Below are positions 1 through 8,783 of a stretch of 64,000 nucleotides of DNA, one piece after another; the first letter of the stretch is position 1; each line of letters begins with the position of its first letter. Source of the DNA: Nitrospira sp. GTDB lineage: Bacteria > Nitrospirota > Nitrospiria > Nitrospirales > Nitrospiraceae. The notes under the pieces are model-generated. The model was not told the origin of the DNA and made no database searches. It worked only from the letters and a program-made list of their open reading frames with translations. The position numbers and the translations under genes are program-made. The stretch is from contig SWDS01000009.1 in assembly GCA_005116745.1 (NCBI GenBank), positions 187,509 through 251,508 on the forward strand. Direction: 5' to 3'.

Positions 1-1452
1 TTTCCGCGCTATATTCGTGAAGATGCGTTTCTGCGCGATCGTCATCGGCGCGTGCTCGACGCCACACTTGGATTTAAGATCGATGAGAAACTGACGGCCT
101 ACGGAGAAGAGACCTTGCTCTTCCGCCTCTGTTGTCAGGCTCCCACTCAGCGACTCTACTTGTCCTATCAACGGGCCGATGAATCTGGCCGCATGCTGGC
201 CGCCTCTCCGTCTCTCGGCGACGCGCGCCGTCGGTTCGGCCAGGATGAGCAGCCGATCGATGTGGTGCCTCGTCGTCTGACGGATCGAGTCTCACAACAG
301 CCAACGATGACACGATTCCTGCCGCCGGCTGAACTGACTCAGTGGTTGGCTATGAATGGGCAAGACCCGACCGATCTGGTACGGGCGCTCGGACGTGATG
401 CGGAGACGTTCCACCATGCAGCGATGGCGCTCGATCGAATCGAAGACGACGGCGCGGCGCTCAATCTCTTCGATGGGATGACGGGGGCGGTCGAATCTCA
501 TTGGGTGCGGCTCATCGAACGGGGTCTCGCTCCGACGCCGCTCGAACGGTATGCGCGCTGTCCGTTCCAATATTTTTCCACAGATGTGCTGCGACTTGAG
601 CCGAGCCGGGTTGCGATGTCGCAGGAGCCAGATGCGGCGCTGGTTGGGACGCTCTGCCACGCCGCATTGCGTGGTTGCTATGAACAGCTCGTGCAGGTTG
701 GGTGGCCAACTCGACAAGTAGCGGACGACATGATGGACCAGACGATCCGTCGGTCGGTGGAACAGGCGGCGGCAGACCTGGAGTCACAACATCGAACAGG
801 CCACCATCTACTGTGGGAGTTGGCGAAAGAACAGATCGTGGCGCTGGTGATCGCGGCGGTGAAGGCGGACGAGGAGGAACAGGCCGAGCATCCGTACCAG
901 CCTCTTGCATTTGAAGTGGATGGTGAAGGGACGATTCCTGGAGTCCTCGACGAGGGATTGTTAAAGATCCGTGGTCGCATTGATCGTCTCGATCAGAACC
1001 GGTCCTCCGGCACGATGCGCGTAGTCGATTACAAGTTCAAAGTCGGCGCAGCGATGAAACCGGAAGACCGGAACTTGGCCCAGTCGGCGGTCCGTGGGTA
1101 TCGGCTGCAGCCACCGCTCTATAGCGGTCTCACGGTTCCTGGCCAGCCTACTCCGAGCCAGGTGCAGTTCCTGTTTCTCGCTCCTCAGTGGTCACCGACG
1201 ATCAGCCGTTCAAGCTTTGAGACGATGTCGTGGTCCTCCGATACCGGGGTACTGATCCAGAACACACTGAGAACGCTCGTGGACGGCATCCGTACCGGAC
1301 GCTTTTTCATTCTTCCAGACGGCTATTGCGATAGCTGTGACTTTCGTGTGGCGTGTCGGCGAGAGCATGCGCCGACGTGGTGGAGGGCTCATCGTGCGGC
1401 TGAGCCGAAAACGTTGAAGATGCTTCGTACACAGAAAATTGCCGATGAGTAA
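1..1452 (+). CDS. AddB/RexB-like PD-(D/E)XK nuclease, 5' truncated by window edge
   Basis: The reading frame is open from base 1, so the gene begins before the window; 483 residues are visible. A PD-(D/E)XK nuclease core is visible (IRGRIDRLD followed by VVDYKFK). It is flanked by cysteines in ARCPFQYF and CDSCDFRVAC that match the iron-sulfur staple of AddB and Cas4-type nucleases. The family is the second subunit of the AddAB recombination helicase-nuclease that resects double-strand breaks. The stop overlaps the start of the next gene, an AddA homologue, by 8 bp, which indicates translational coupling in one operon. The helicase-like N-terminal half cannot be judged because it lies outside the window. 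Confidence 0.85.
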   Translation, partial: FPRYIREDAFLRDRHRRVLDATLGFKIDEKLTAYGEETLLFRLCCQAPTQRLYLSYQRADESGRMLAASPSLGDARRRFGQDEQPIDVVPRRLTDRVSQQPTMTRFLPPAELTQWLAMNGQDPTDLVRALGRDAETFHHAAMALDRIEDDGAALNLFDGMTGAVESHWVRLIERGLAPTPLERYARCPFQYFSTDVLRLEPSRVAMSQEPDAALVGTLCHAALRGCYEQLVQVGWPTRQVADDMMDQTIRRSVEQAAADLESQHRTGHHLLWELAKEQIVALVIAAVKADEEEQAEHPYQPLAFEVDGEGTIPGVLDEGLLKIRGRIDRLDQNRSSGTMRVVDYKFKVGAAMKPEDRNLAQSAVRGYRLQPPLYSGLTVPGQPTPSQVQFLFLAPQWSPTISRSSFETMSWSSDTGVLIQNTLRTLVDGIRTGRFFILPDGYCDSCDFRVACRREHAPTWWRAHRAAEPKTLKMLRTQKIADE

Positions 1453-4400
1453 CGATCTCCTGATACCGGATCGTATGGCGCGCGAGTTGGCCGAGACGAC
1501 ATTCGATCGCAATGTCGTTGTTGTGGCCGGGGCCGGGACAGGCAAGACGACGTTGCTCGTGAATCGCCTCGTGTATCTGCTGATGAAGGAACCCGCTCCG
1601 GTCTTGATCACGCAGGTCATCGCCTTAACCTTCACCAACAAGGCGGCGACCGAAATGAAAGTCCGACTGCGCGAGCGACTCGTTGTGCTGGCTCGCCCAG
1701 AGACTGACCCGGTGCGAGCAGGTGACGGAGGGGCTGTCTCGCGGGAAGATCTGCGAGATCGCTATGGACTCAGCGCTGATGCAATTGCCGCGCGTGCGCA
1801 GGTCGCACTCAACGATCTCGAAAAGGCCCAGATCGGCACCCTTCATAGTTTCGCCGGACACCTATTGCGACTCCACCCGCTAGAGAGCGGAGTTGATCCT
1901 GATTTCAAGGAAGACGACGGCTTACGGTTTGAAGAGCAATTCACTGCAGCGTGGGATTGCTGGCTCGACCAGGAATTGAGCCGAGCTGGACAACAACATC
2001 GCCTCTGGCGATCGGTCTTGTCATCGACCACTCTTGACACGGTCAGAACGTTGGCCCGGTCCTTGTGCAGCGAATTGATCGACCTCGGCACGCTGCAACA
2101 ACAACTCGCATCGACAGCAGTGCCACCCGTTGTCTTGAGTTGGATACAACAGATGGGAGACCAGGCGGAGCAACTTTTGAAGACATACGATCGACCAAAG
2201 CGCCGGAAGGTTGAGCAGATGCTCGCCGCGACGGCGGCGTTGATGCGCCTCATGGCAGACAATGGGTTACCAGGCCGGCAAGGCCTGGCGATGGAAGAGC
2301 GAGAATGGTTCGGCAAGGATCTCGGGAGCGCCGTGGGTGGATGGGAGAAAGGTGATTTCAAAGAGGCGGCCGCGCTCATCCAGGCGGGGCAACAGCTCCT
2401 GGCGGTCGACCATGCGTTCTTAAACGATCTCGTGACGCTACTCATACCGCTTGTGCGGAACATTCGTGAAACCTTTGCTCGGCAGGGCTGGATTTCGTTT
2501 GATGGGTTGCTGGCACGGGCACGGACACTGCTCCTCGAACATCCGTCGGTCCGTGAACGGATTAAGCGGGACTATCGAGCCGTGTTAGTCGATGAATTTC
2601 AGGACACAGACCCGGTGCAGTACGAGATCATCCTTGCGGTCTCGGAGCGGCAGGGGAGCCAGGCGGCTCACTGGCATGAGATGACGCTCGAACCGGGGAA
2701 ACTCTTCATTGTGGGAGACCCCAAACAGTCGATCTATGCTTTTCGGCGAGCCGATATCGAAGCGTTCGACCGCGTTGTGGAAAAGGTCACGATGGACGGT
2801 GGAGTGGCTCAGACGTTGACCACAAACTTCCGGAGCGATGTGGCTGTGTTAGAGCCGGTGAATGAGGTCTTCGATCGGTTGTTCGAACGACAGCCGCTGG
2901 TTCAGCCAGCGAATGTTCGATTGGAGGTGCGACCCCAACGGCGTCAGGTGTCAATCGAACCGGGCGTTCGTCTCAGCGTGACCAGACCGGATGGTGAAGC
3001 AGAGACATTCGATGCAGCGGGGGCGACGAGAGCCGAGAGTGAAGTGCTGGCTCGCTGGCTGAACGACGAGGTCCTGAGTCGCCCTTCCGTGAAGCCGGGA
3101 CACATCGCGTTGCTCTTCAGGAAGCTGACGCAGGCTGATGCCTACCTCGATGCCTTGCGCCGGCACGATATTCCCTACGTCATCGAGGGAGAAAAGCATT
3201 TCTATCGTCGTCAGGAGGTGATTGACCTCGTGAATCTGTTGCGGGTTTTAGATCACCCTCATGACGAAATCGCGTTAGCCGGTCTCCTTCGCTCACCACT
3301 TGGAGGGTTAACGGATCGGGAGCTCTATGAGCTCAAGCAAGCAGGGCATTTCAATTACCTCCAGGCCGTGAGTCTCGGGTCGTGGTCCCATGACAGCGCG
3401 GCGGCTGTTCAGCGGCTGTACGAACATCTGGCATGGCTCCACCGGGTGATTGCCATGCTGCCATTGGCTGAGGCCATCGCGCTGATGTTTGACCGATTGC
3501 CGATCCTGGATCTGGCGGCTGCATCACTCCATGGCGAACAGGCCGTGGCCAACCTCCTGAAAGTCAAACAGACGGCTGCGTCATTGGCCGATCGACCTCA
3601 CATGACCTTGAGCGGATTTGTGGAGCTTATGATTGCCCGCCTTGATGAACAACCGGACGAATCGGAGAGTCCTCTCGCCGAGGAGTCGCTCGAAGCCGTG
3701 CACGTGTTAACGATTCATAAGGCCAAGGGGTTGGAATTCCCCATTGTTGTACTGCCGGGTCTTCACCAAGGGAGCGGGCGGGAGCGAAGCGTACCACAGG
3801 TTTCCTATGATTGGTCGAGTGGCATCTATGGCCTCTCCCTCGACCGTCATCGGTCTCTCGGTTCGTTGCTGGTCCAGCACAAACTGCGGCTGCGAGAAGA
3901 AGCGGAACGGCGACGCGTGCTCTATGTGGGGATGACGAGGGCCAAAGAGTTGTTGCTGTTGTCAGGAGGGATCACCGGCCGCTCAATCGGCGAAACGGTC
4001 TTTGACCTGCTGCAGAATATTGGGACGGGGGAGATCGGAACCGCCTCGACGGAGGCTCTGAAGATCGGCGCCAGCGCGATTCCTCATCGAGTGATCAAGG
4101 CACCGGAACGAAAGCGGCCACGCCGACGGTCGGATAGAGCAGCGAGTGCAGTAGTGCTTGATCCATATGAGGTTGCTGAACGGTGGAAGATCAGGACGGC
4201 TCGATGGACAGAGGTTTGTGAGACCCCCCATCATCTGACGCCGACAACGCTGGGTAAACGATTGGCGCGGGTTGTGCGTGAGACGACTCCGGCTCGACAG
4301 GATGTGGCGGTTGGACGGTTAGCTGGTGTGGTGGCGCATCGCCTACTTGAGCGATGGGACTTTTCACAGGACCCCTCTGGGTTATGCGCGCAGGTAGGAT

Positions 4401-4795
4401 TAGCCCTACAGGCAACCATTGGGCCGGACGACCAGCCTCATGCTGAAGCGATCACTGAATCCGTGAACGATCTTCTTGCGACGTTCGGTCGATCGGAAGT
4501 CTATGAACGTCTCCGGTCGTCCCAAATCCTTGGCCGAGAAGTCCCTTTCGTCATACCGTGGGGTGACAGGCAGGTCATGGAAGGGGTGATCGACCTCCTC
4601 TACCGGCTTGATGGAGAGCTGTGGGTCGCCGACTATAAGACGGATGCGATATCAGCCGATCAGGCAGCCGTGCGGGCTGAGCAGTACAGAACACAGAGTG
4701 AAGTCTATAAGTCTGCGATCAGGCAGAGCCTCGGGTGCGACTCAGTTCGGTTTCACTGTCTGTTTCTGCGATGTGCAACGGCAGTAGAATTGTAA
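1445..4795 (+). CDS. addA: AddA-like UvrD-family helicase-nuclease
   Basis: This 1116-aa protein starts at the ATG at 1445; a TTG two codons upstream is less likely. Walker A is AGAGTGKTT (residues 28-36), motif II is LVDEFQDTDPVQ, motif III/IV is GDPKQSIYAFRRAD and motif VI is YVGMTRAKELLLL. The C-terminus has a PD-(D/E)XK nuclease with VADYKTD. Helicase followed by nuclease, and the size, match AddA/RecB-type enzymes that unwind and degrade DNA ends before RecA loading. It overlaps the upstream AddB-like gene by 8 bp, so the two are very probably partners. The gene symbol is by family; subfamily assignment would need a tree. Confidence 0.9.
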   Translation: MSNDLLIPDRMARELAETTFDRNVVVVAGAGTGKTTLLVNRLVYLLMKEPAPVLITQVIALTFTNKAATEMKVRLRERLVVLARPETDPVRAGDGGAVSREDLRDRYGLSADAIAARAQVALNDLEKAQIGTLHSFAGHLLRLHPLESGVDPDFKEDDGLRFEEQFTAAWDCWLDQELSRAGQQHRLWRSVLSSTTLDTVRTLARSLCSELIDLGTLQQQLASTAVPPVVLSWIQQMGDQAEQLLKTYDRPKRRKVEQMLAATAALMRLMADNGLPGRQGLAMEEREWFGKDLGSAVGGWEKGDFKEAAALIQAGQQLLAVDHAFLNDLVTLLIPLVRNIRETFARQGWISFDGLLARARTLLLEHPSVRERIKRDYRAVLVDEFQDTDPVQYEIILAVSERQGSQAAHWHEMTLEPGKLFIVGDPKQSIYAFRRADIEAFDRVVEKVTMDGGVAQTLTTNFRSDVAVLEPVNEVFDRLFERQPLVQPANVRLEVRPQRRQVSIEPGVRLSVTRPDGEAETFDAAGATRAESEVLARWLNDEVLSRPSVKPGHIALLFRKLTQADAYLDALRRHDIPYVIEGEKHFYRRQEVIDLVNLLRVLDHPHDEIALAGLLRSPLGGLTDRELYELKQAGHFNYLQAVSLGSWSHDSAAAVQRLYEHLAWLHRVIAMLPLAEAIALMFDRLPILDLAAASLHGEQAVANLLKVKQTAASLADRPHMTLSGFVELMIARLDEQPDESESPLAEESLEAVHVLTIHKAKGLEFPIVVLPGLHQGSGRERSVPQVSYDWSSGIYGLSLDRHRSLGSLLVQHKLRLREEAERRRVLYVGMTRAKELLLLSGGITGRSIGETVFDLLQNIGTGEIGTASTEALKIGASAIPHRVIKAPERKRPRRRSDRAASAVVLDPYEVAERWKIRTARWTEVCETPHHLTPTTLGKRLARVVRETTPARQDVAVGRLAGVVAHRLLERWDFSQDPSGLCAQVGLALQATIGPDDQPHAEAITESVNDLLATFGRSEVYERLRSSQILGREVPFVIPWGDRQVMEGVIDLLYRLDGELWVADYKTDAISADQAAVRAEQYRTQSEVYKSAIRQSLGCDSVRFHCLFLRCATAVEL

Positions 4796-4806
4796 GGGTA
4801 GGGACA

Positions 4807-5190
4807 ATGGAAATGGCCAGGTGTGACCATGTCTCATTTGAGGATTTTGAAAAGCTGGTTCAGCAGGCGATCGCGGACCTACCTCTTCCCTACGCTACGC
4901 TCATGGAATCTATTGCCGTGGTTGTAGAAGAAGAGCCGCCGCAAGACGTGCGTGAAGATCTTGAGCTGGATAGTGAAGACGATTTGCTTGGACTGTACCA
5001 AGGTCAGTCACTCGCGGCTGATTCGTTCTTTGGGCCAGGAGGGGAGCAGCCGCCACGAATTTCCATTTACAGGGGGCCAATCCTCCGCATGTGTGAGAGC
5101 CCTGAAGAAGTGGTGCAGGAAGTGCGTGATACCGTTGTCCATGAACTGGGCCACCATGTCGGTCTCGACGATGACGACATGCCGTATTGA
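4807..5190 (+). CDS. Small zincin-type metallopeptidase family protein (PF06262-like)
   Basis: This 127-aa protein is taken from the ATG at 4807, 11 bp after addA, preceded by a purine-rich AAGGGTAGGGA. It is acidic and ends with VVHELGHHVGLDDDD, an HExxH zinc site with a third ligand region, as in the small PF06262 metallopeptidases. No signal peptide or membrane segment is visible, so it is cytoplasmic; the substrates of this family are unknown. It probably belongs to the addBA transcript. Its stop codon touches a 123-bp palindromic repeat, so the repeat may act on this mRNA's 3' end. Confidence 0.8.
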   Translation: MEMARCDHVSFEDFEKLVQQAIADLPLPYATLMESIAVVVEEEPPQDVREDLELDSEDDLLGLYQGQSLAADSFFGPGGEQPPRISIYRGPILRMCESPEEVVQEVRDTVVHELGHHVGLDDDDMPY

Positions 5191-5311
5191 GGATGCTGCA
5201 AAAACTCTCCAGCGTCATTCTCGCTTCGCTCAAGGCCTCAACGTACCAACCGCGTACGATTCGGCCTTTCGCTCACTGCGGCCTAGCTGGAAGAGATTTT
5301 CAAGCATCCTC
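5189..5311. repeat. 123-bp imperfect palindromic dispersed repeat, copy 1
   Basis: The ends are a perfect 9-bp inverted repeat (GAGGATGCT and AGCATCCTC). Inside are a second pair (CCAGC and GCTGG), the core CTCAACGTAC and a segment TCACTGCGGCC. The same architecture recurs at 52236-52359 in the same orientation. It sits between convergent genes (metallopeptidase and lgt). Short open frames across it are products of the repeat, not genes. The size and terminal inverted repeats suggest a REP/MITE-like element or a structured 3'-end element. Confidence 0.75.
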
Positions 5312-5349
5312 AATGCATTACGTGCATCCTTGCCCAGCACTCAGGACTT

Positions 5350-6162
5350 TCAAGCGTGCGCAGCCTTCTGCCTCGCGCGCTGGTAGCCTAGGACGAGCAT
5401 AATGAGTCCGATCGCCACCATCGGAATGGAAAGAATCTGGCCCATGGTAATCGGTCCGAAGATAAAGCCCAAGTGCTGATCCGGTTCACGGAAGAGTTCA
5501 ACGATGAGTCGGCTCATGCCGTATCCGGTGATGAAGGTCCAGAAGATCGTACCAGGCGGGGTCGAACGTCGATCGATCCACCAGAGCACCGCAAACAGCG
5601 TCAGCCCTTCCAGTGCGGCTTCGTACAATTGCGAGGGATGGCGGCAGGCGAAGCCCCCTGCCGGGAAGACCATGCACCAGTCCACATCCGTCGATCGGCC
5701 ATAGAGTTCCCCGTTGATAAAGTTGCCTATCCGGCCAAACCCCAATCCAATCGGCGTGACGGCTGTCGCTAAGTCCGCAATGGTATAGGTCGGAATGCCC
5801 TGCCGTTTACTGAACCAGATGAGTGCGATAGCGGTCCCGATAAGTCCACCGTGGAAGGACATGCCCCCTTCCCAGACCGCCAGAAGTTTCAGCGGGTTCT
5901 GGATGTAATAGGAAAAATTGTAGAACAGCGTATAGCCAATTCTGCCACCTAGAAATACACCGAAGGCCGCATAGACGACCATGTCATAGACCTGGTCTTT
6001 CCTGATCGCTAACCCTTTGTGGGCAACTTTTCGTTGAATAAGGAAGTACGCCGCAGTCAGGCCGATCAAGTACATCAACCCATACCAACGGAGCTGGATG
6101 GGGCCGAGTGCCACAAAAACTGGATCGATATTTGGGTAGGGGATGGCGGCTGGGGGGGGCAT
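5350..6162 (-). CDS. lgt: Prolipoprotein diacylglyceryl transferase
   Basis: This 270-aa polytopic membrane protein transfers diacylglycerol from phosphatidylglycerol to the lipobox cysteine of prolipoproteins, the first step of lipoprotein maturation. The family signature GRIGNFINGELYGR is present, with the conserved N-terminal LRWYGLMYLIGL. It also has YNFSYYIQNPLKLLAVWEGGMSFHGG-type loops (WEGGMSFHGG seen) and several hydrophobic helices of the usual number. Length is normal. It is monocistronic as far as can be seen and convergent with the addBA operon. Its substrates would include the five lipoproteins at 41.7-50.6 kb. Confidence 0.95.
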   Translation of the reverse strand: MPPPAAIPYPNIDPVFVALGPIQLRWYGLMYLIGLTAAYFLIQRKVAHKGLAIRKDQVYDMVVYAAFGVFLGGRIGYTLFYNFSYYIQNPLKLLAVWEGGMSFHGGLIGTAIALIWFSKRQGIPTYTIADLATAVTPIGLGFGRIGNFINGELYGRSTDVDWCMVFPAGGFACRHPSQLYEAALEGLTLFAVLWWIDRRSTPPGTIFWTFITGYGMSRLIVELFREPDQHLGFIFGPITMGQILSIPMVAIGLIMLVLGYQRARQKAAHA

Positions 6163-6525
6163 TACTGTGCTTCCAGAATAGTCCTTTGTAAGAGGGTACT
6201 TATATCACGAGAGGAACACGAATCTTGGATCATCCGTGGTACCCATTGCGCCGTACGGTAAAACTTGCCGATGGATCATACGGGGGCTCACGTGTCAATG
6301 CAAGGCAAGCGAGACAAGGATTAGAAATGGCTAAGGTTTGTCAGTGGTAAGTCAGCTTCCATGGCTGATTTTCAAGCACGCAGGAAGCTCAAGTGTTGGT
6401 TTTCTGAAACGACTGTGTCTCGGCCTGTTGAGAAAAAGAGACCAAAAATTAGTCACTTCTCATTGCCAAAAAACGCCTCCTGTGATTTTTCACGAGAATC
6501 GCCTCTCTTGCTCAGACTCAGATTC

Positions 6526-6541
6526 TGGCACAGAGCATGCT
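6526..6541 (+). promoter_or_regulatory. Putative sigma-54 (-24/-12) promoter upstream of the YtxH gene
   Basis: TGGCAC, five bases, then ATGCT matches the sigma-54 consensus TGGCAC-N5-TTGCW, with GG and GC at the required spacing and one mismatch. The preceding ~100 bp are AT-rich with T-runs, as is common upstream of such promoters. The ATG of the YtxH gene is 71 bp downstream. The rest of the 6163-6611 gap shows no convincing gene. Confidence 0.5.
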
Positions 6542-6611
6542 GAATGATCATGGCATAGGAAGCGTGCAGAAACGATCTTCCGGCTCATTTACCATCATGA
6601 GGAGGTTCACC

Positions 6612-6881
6612 ATGTCGGAGCAGGGGAATCAGGTCGCCAAGGCAGCAGCATTCATTGCCGGTGGGGCGGTCATTGGAGCAGGACTCGGGCTCCTCTTCGC
6701 TCCACAGACCGGTGTGGAAACTCGTCGAAGCATTGGCCGGTATGCCCGCAAGGCGCAGGTGCAGACCAGCCGATGGGGTCGGGCCGTCAAGTCTGGGGTG
6801 GAAGAAGTGCTGGACCGTAAATCGGCCAAAGCGAAGAGTACTGAAGAGTCGCGGCCGCAATTGACTGCGGTCTTGAACTAA
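6612..6881 (+). CDS. YtxH-like small protein
   Basis: This 89-aa protein starts at the ATG at 6612, placed 6 nt after a strong AGGAGG. Residues ~9-30 form a glycine-rich hydrophobic segment (AGGAVIGAGLGLLFAPQTG), followed by a basic helical tail. This is the YtxH (PF12732) pattern of a single N-terminal membrane span and charged tail. Family members are linked to general stress in other bacteria; the function here is not known. A possible sigma-54 promoter lies 71 bp upstream. Confidence 0.75.
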   Translation: MSEQGNQVAKAAAFIAGGAVIGAGLGLLFAPQTGVETRRSIGRYARKAQVQTSRWGRAVKSGVEEVLDRKSAKAKSTEESRPQLTAVLN

Positions 6882-6895
6882 GCTTCTCGACGATC

Positions 6896-6953
6896 ATCGG
6901 TAGCGGATCACCCCGTCGCTCTCCTCTGTCCGCACGGGCTGACTGCTACCGAT
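6896..6953. terminator. Nested hairpin at convergent junction (possible bidirectional terminator)
   Basis: An outer perfect 9-bp inverted repeat (ATCGGTAGC and GCTACCGAT) encloses an inner CCCGT/ACGGG pair between the convergent YtxH and DUF3365 genes. It lacks a clear U-tract, so intrinsic termination is uncertain; it could be an RNA-stabilising 3' structure. Confidence 0.35.
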
Positions 6954-7689
6954 GGTCCGAGGGGATCTGAATACTAATGGCCCCGGCCAGTCCTCCTGCC
7001 TGAGCACCTTCTCGCGGATAGCCGGACATATCAAGGATTCCCTTGGGGTTTCCATGGCAGACAAGACAATCCTCTGAATAATAGATCGGCACCACAGCTC
7101 TGAGTAACTGTCCACCGCCAAGCCACTCTACAATCGGGGTGGTCGAGGACGGTTGGCTCGCAAGTCGTTTCAAGACCATCTCCTCATACTCATCCGGAGC
7201 GTTCTGCAAATTCCTTGGTTCGAGGGCGGCCTGTTTAATCGTGACCTTCGACCGCTTCGAGAATTTCCGCGCGGCTTGGCTTCCGAATGTGGCCGGGATA
7301 AAGTTCTTATAGCCGATCCCGCGCTGATTAATCACGAACTGGGCGTCCGCCACCACTTCTTTGCTTGTGATGAGCAGCAGACTCAACAAGTCTTTCGCCT
7401 GCGAGGGCATAGCGGAGGACGCATGTGTCAGGTCGATCTGTGTTTGCTGGAGAAATTCATCGAGGATGAGCCGTTCAAACACCTCAGGTGTGAATCCCTT
7501 CTCGCCTCTCCCTGAATCGTTGATCAGCGGTTGGTTCCGCTCAATGACGACACGCCCTGCATTGAGGAGGGTCGCTAAGAGCGCTGCCGTTTGTTCGGCC
7601 TCCTTCTGGGAAGTTTGTGACCAGCCACTTTGGGGACAGAGAAGAACCAAGACCAAGCCAAGAGGTAGAAAGATTTTTAGGAGACGCAT
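6946..7689 (-). CDS. DUF3365 (Tll0287-like) periplasmic c-type heme protein
   Basis: This 247-aa protein has an N-terminal signal peptide (hydrophobic residues 4-18, then SGWSQ). A single c-type heme site CLVCH lies at residues 208-212 near the C-terminus, followed by GNPKGILDMSGYPREG, typical of DUF3365/Tll0287 domains. These domains often act as periplasmic redox or gas sensors, usually fused to kinases or cyclases. Here the domain stands alone, with no transmembrane anchor or output domain after it. It is the last of three minus-strand genes: barrel protein, solute-binding lipoprotein and this one, with a 21-bp gap before it. Confidence 0.8.
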   Translation of the reverse strand: MRLLKIFLPLGLVLVLLCPQSGWSQTSQKEAEQTAALLATLLNAGRVVIERNQPLINDSGRGEKGFTPEVFERLILDEFLQQTQIDLTHASSAMPSQAKDLLSLLLITSKEVVADAQFVINQRGIGYKNFIPATFGSQAARKFSKRSKVTIKQAALEPRNLQNAPDEYEEMVLKRLASQPSSTTPIVEWLGGGQLLRAVVPIYYSEDCLVCHGNPKGILDMSGYPREGAQAGGLAGAISIQIPSDHR

Positions 7690-7710
7690 CAGTATTCCTC
7701 CGCTTCTTCA

Positions 7711-8739
7711 TCATTTTCCAGCAAGACGACACTGTCCTTGGTCATAATGGTCAGGAACTTGCGTCACCTCAAGCGGCAGCCCTTCTGCCGTCGCTCGCCG
7801 AGTAGGGGCATACTCCGCTTCGATCCAGCGCGTTCTCATCTGTTTCAATCGTCCTGATTCCTCCAAGCGAAAGAGCAGATTGTTTAAGAACCATTGTAAC
7901 TGTCGATGCTCTTCGCTGGTCACGATGGAGAGATCCTCACGTGTGAGGAGGAGAGGCGACCCGTCCGGTTGTGTGAGTGGGTGCCACTCTTGCCAGACCC
8001 GTTTCGTCACATACTCGAGGATGGAATGGTTGGTCAGGATGACATCGATATTCAGATCCTTCGATTCAATGGAGGCGGGAAGCGAATCGCAGATGACCAT
8101 GCGAACCCGTTTGAGATTGGCTTTGGCATACTGGTGAGAGGATCGTCCCTTCTGAACGGCGACGGTTAAGCCGGCAAAGCCTTCTTGGACGGCTGTGAGC
8201 GTATCCCAATTCCCGTTCTGCTTTCCCAATTGCGTCCGCACACGCTCTGCCACCTCTGGCTTTCGGATGATGGCGGCGATTCCGTCGTCGCGCAGGTACG
8301 GAGCCGAAAACCAGAGGCCGGCCGGTCTTGTACCGGGAACAGTCCCACTCACGGACGAGACAAAGAGATCGAGCTGCCCTTCATTCATCTTGATGAAGAG
8401 ATCAGGGAACCGAGTGACGTGCAGGGTTGGAACAACGGGGGTCGATCGGCCGCAATGAGCGGTAAGTGCATCGGCAATCTCTCGGATCAGTTCGATGTCC
8501 AGACCTGTGACGCGAATACCTTCATTCGTGTAGACCGCGGGAAACACAAACGGACGAAACGGTTCTACCGAAATGCCGACGCGTAGCCGTCCGTGCGCAC
8601 AAATCTCGGACAGTTCATCATGACTCAGCGGGTGTATGAGCTCGACGGCGTCATAGACAAGACCGCATCCTTGCAGAAGAATGCAGAGCCCCGCCAGGAG
8701 AAGCGAGCCATGGAATCTTTTAACGGCACACACGCGCAC
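7711..8739 (-). CDS. Solute-binding lipoprotein, family 3 (SBP_bac_3)
   Basis: This 342-aa protein has a GTG start at 8739, an N-terminal hydrophobic stretch and the lipobox LQGC. It then reads as a family-3 periplasmic binding domain: GRLRVGISVEPFRPF, a GLDIELIREIADAL helix, GQLDLFVSSVSGT and an ALWFSAPYL-like segment. Such proteins bind amino acids or related small solutes for ABC transporters, or act as sensory or lytic-transglycosylase modules. No permease or ATPase is nearby, so a sensing role alongside the neighbouring heme protein is possible but inferred. The first 20 residues vary with start choice. Confidence 0.75.
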   Translation of the reverse strand: MRVCAVKRFHGSLLLAGLCILLQGCGLVYDAVELIHPLSHDELSEICAHGRLRVGISVEPFRPFVFPAVYTNEGIRVTGLDIELIREIADALTAHCGRSTPVVPTLHVTRFPDLFIKMNEGQLDLFVSSVSGTVPGTRPAGLWFSAPYLRDDGIAAIIRKPEVAERVRTQLGKQNGNWDTLTAVQEGFAGLTVAVQKGRSSHQYAKANLKRVRMVICDSLPASIESKDLNIDVILTNHSILEYVTKRVWQEWHPLTQPDGSPLLLTREDLSIVTSEEHRQLQWFLNNLLFRLEESGRLKQMRTRWIEAEYAPTRRATAEGLPLEVTQVPDHYDQGQCRLAGK

Positions 8740-8783
8740 GATTCATATCCCCCATGTCTCGATAGCTCATAAGTGCCATCGGC

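Noticed and set aside
5187-5402. Small plus-strand frames over the 5.2-kb repeat
   Set aside because: The coding-like sequence is the palindromic repeat itself, which recurs at 52.2 kb, so it is not a protein gene.
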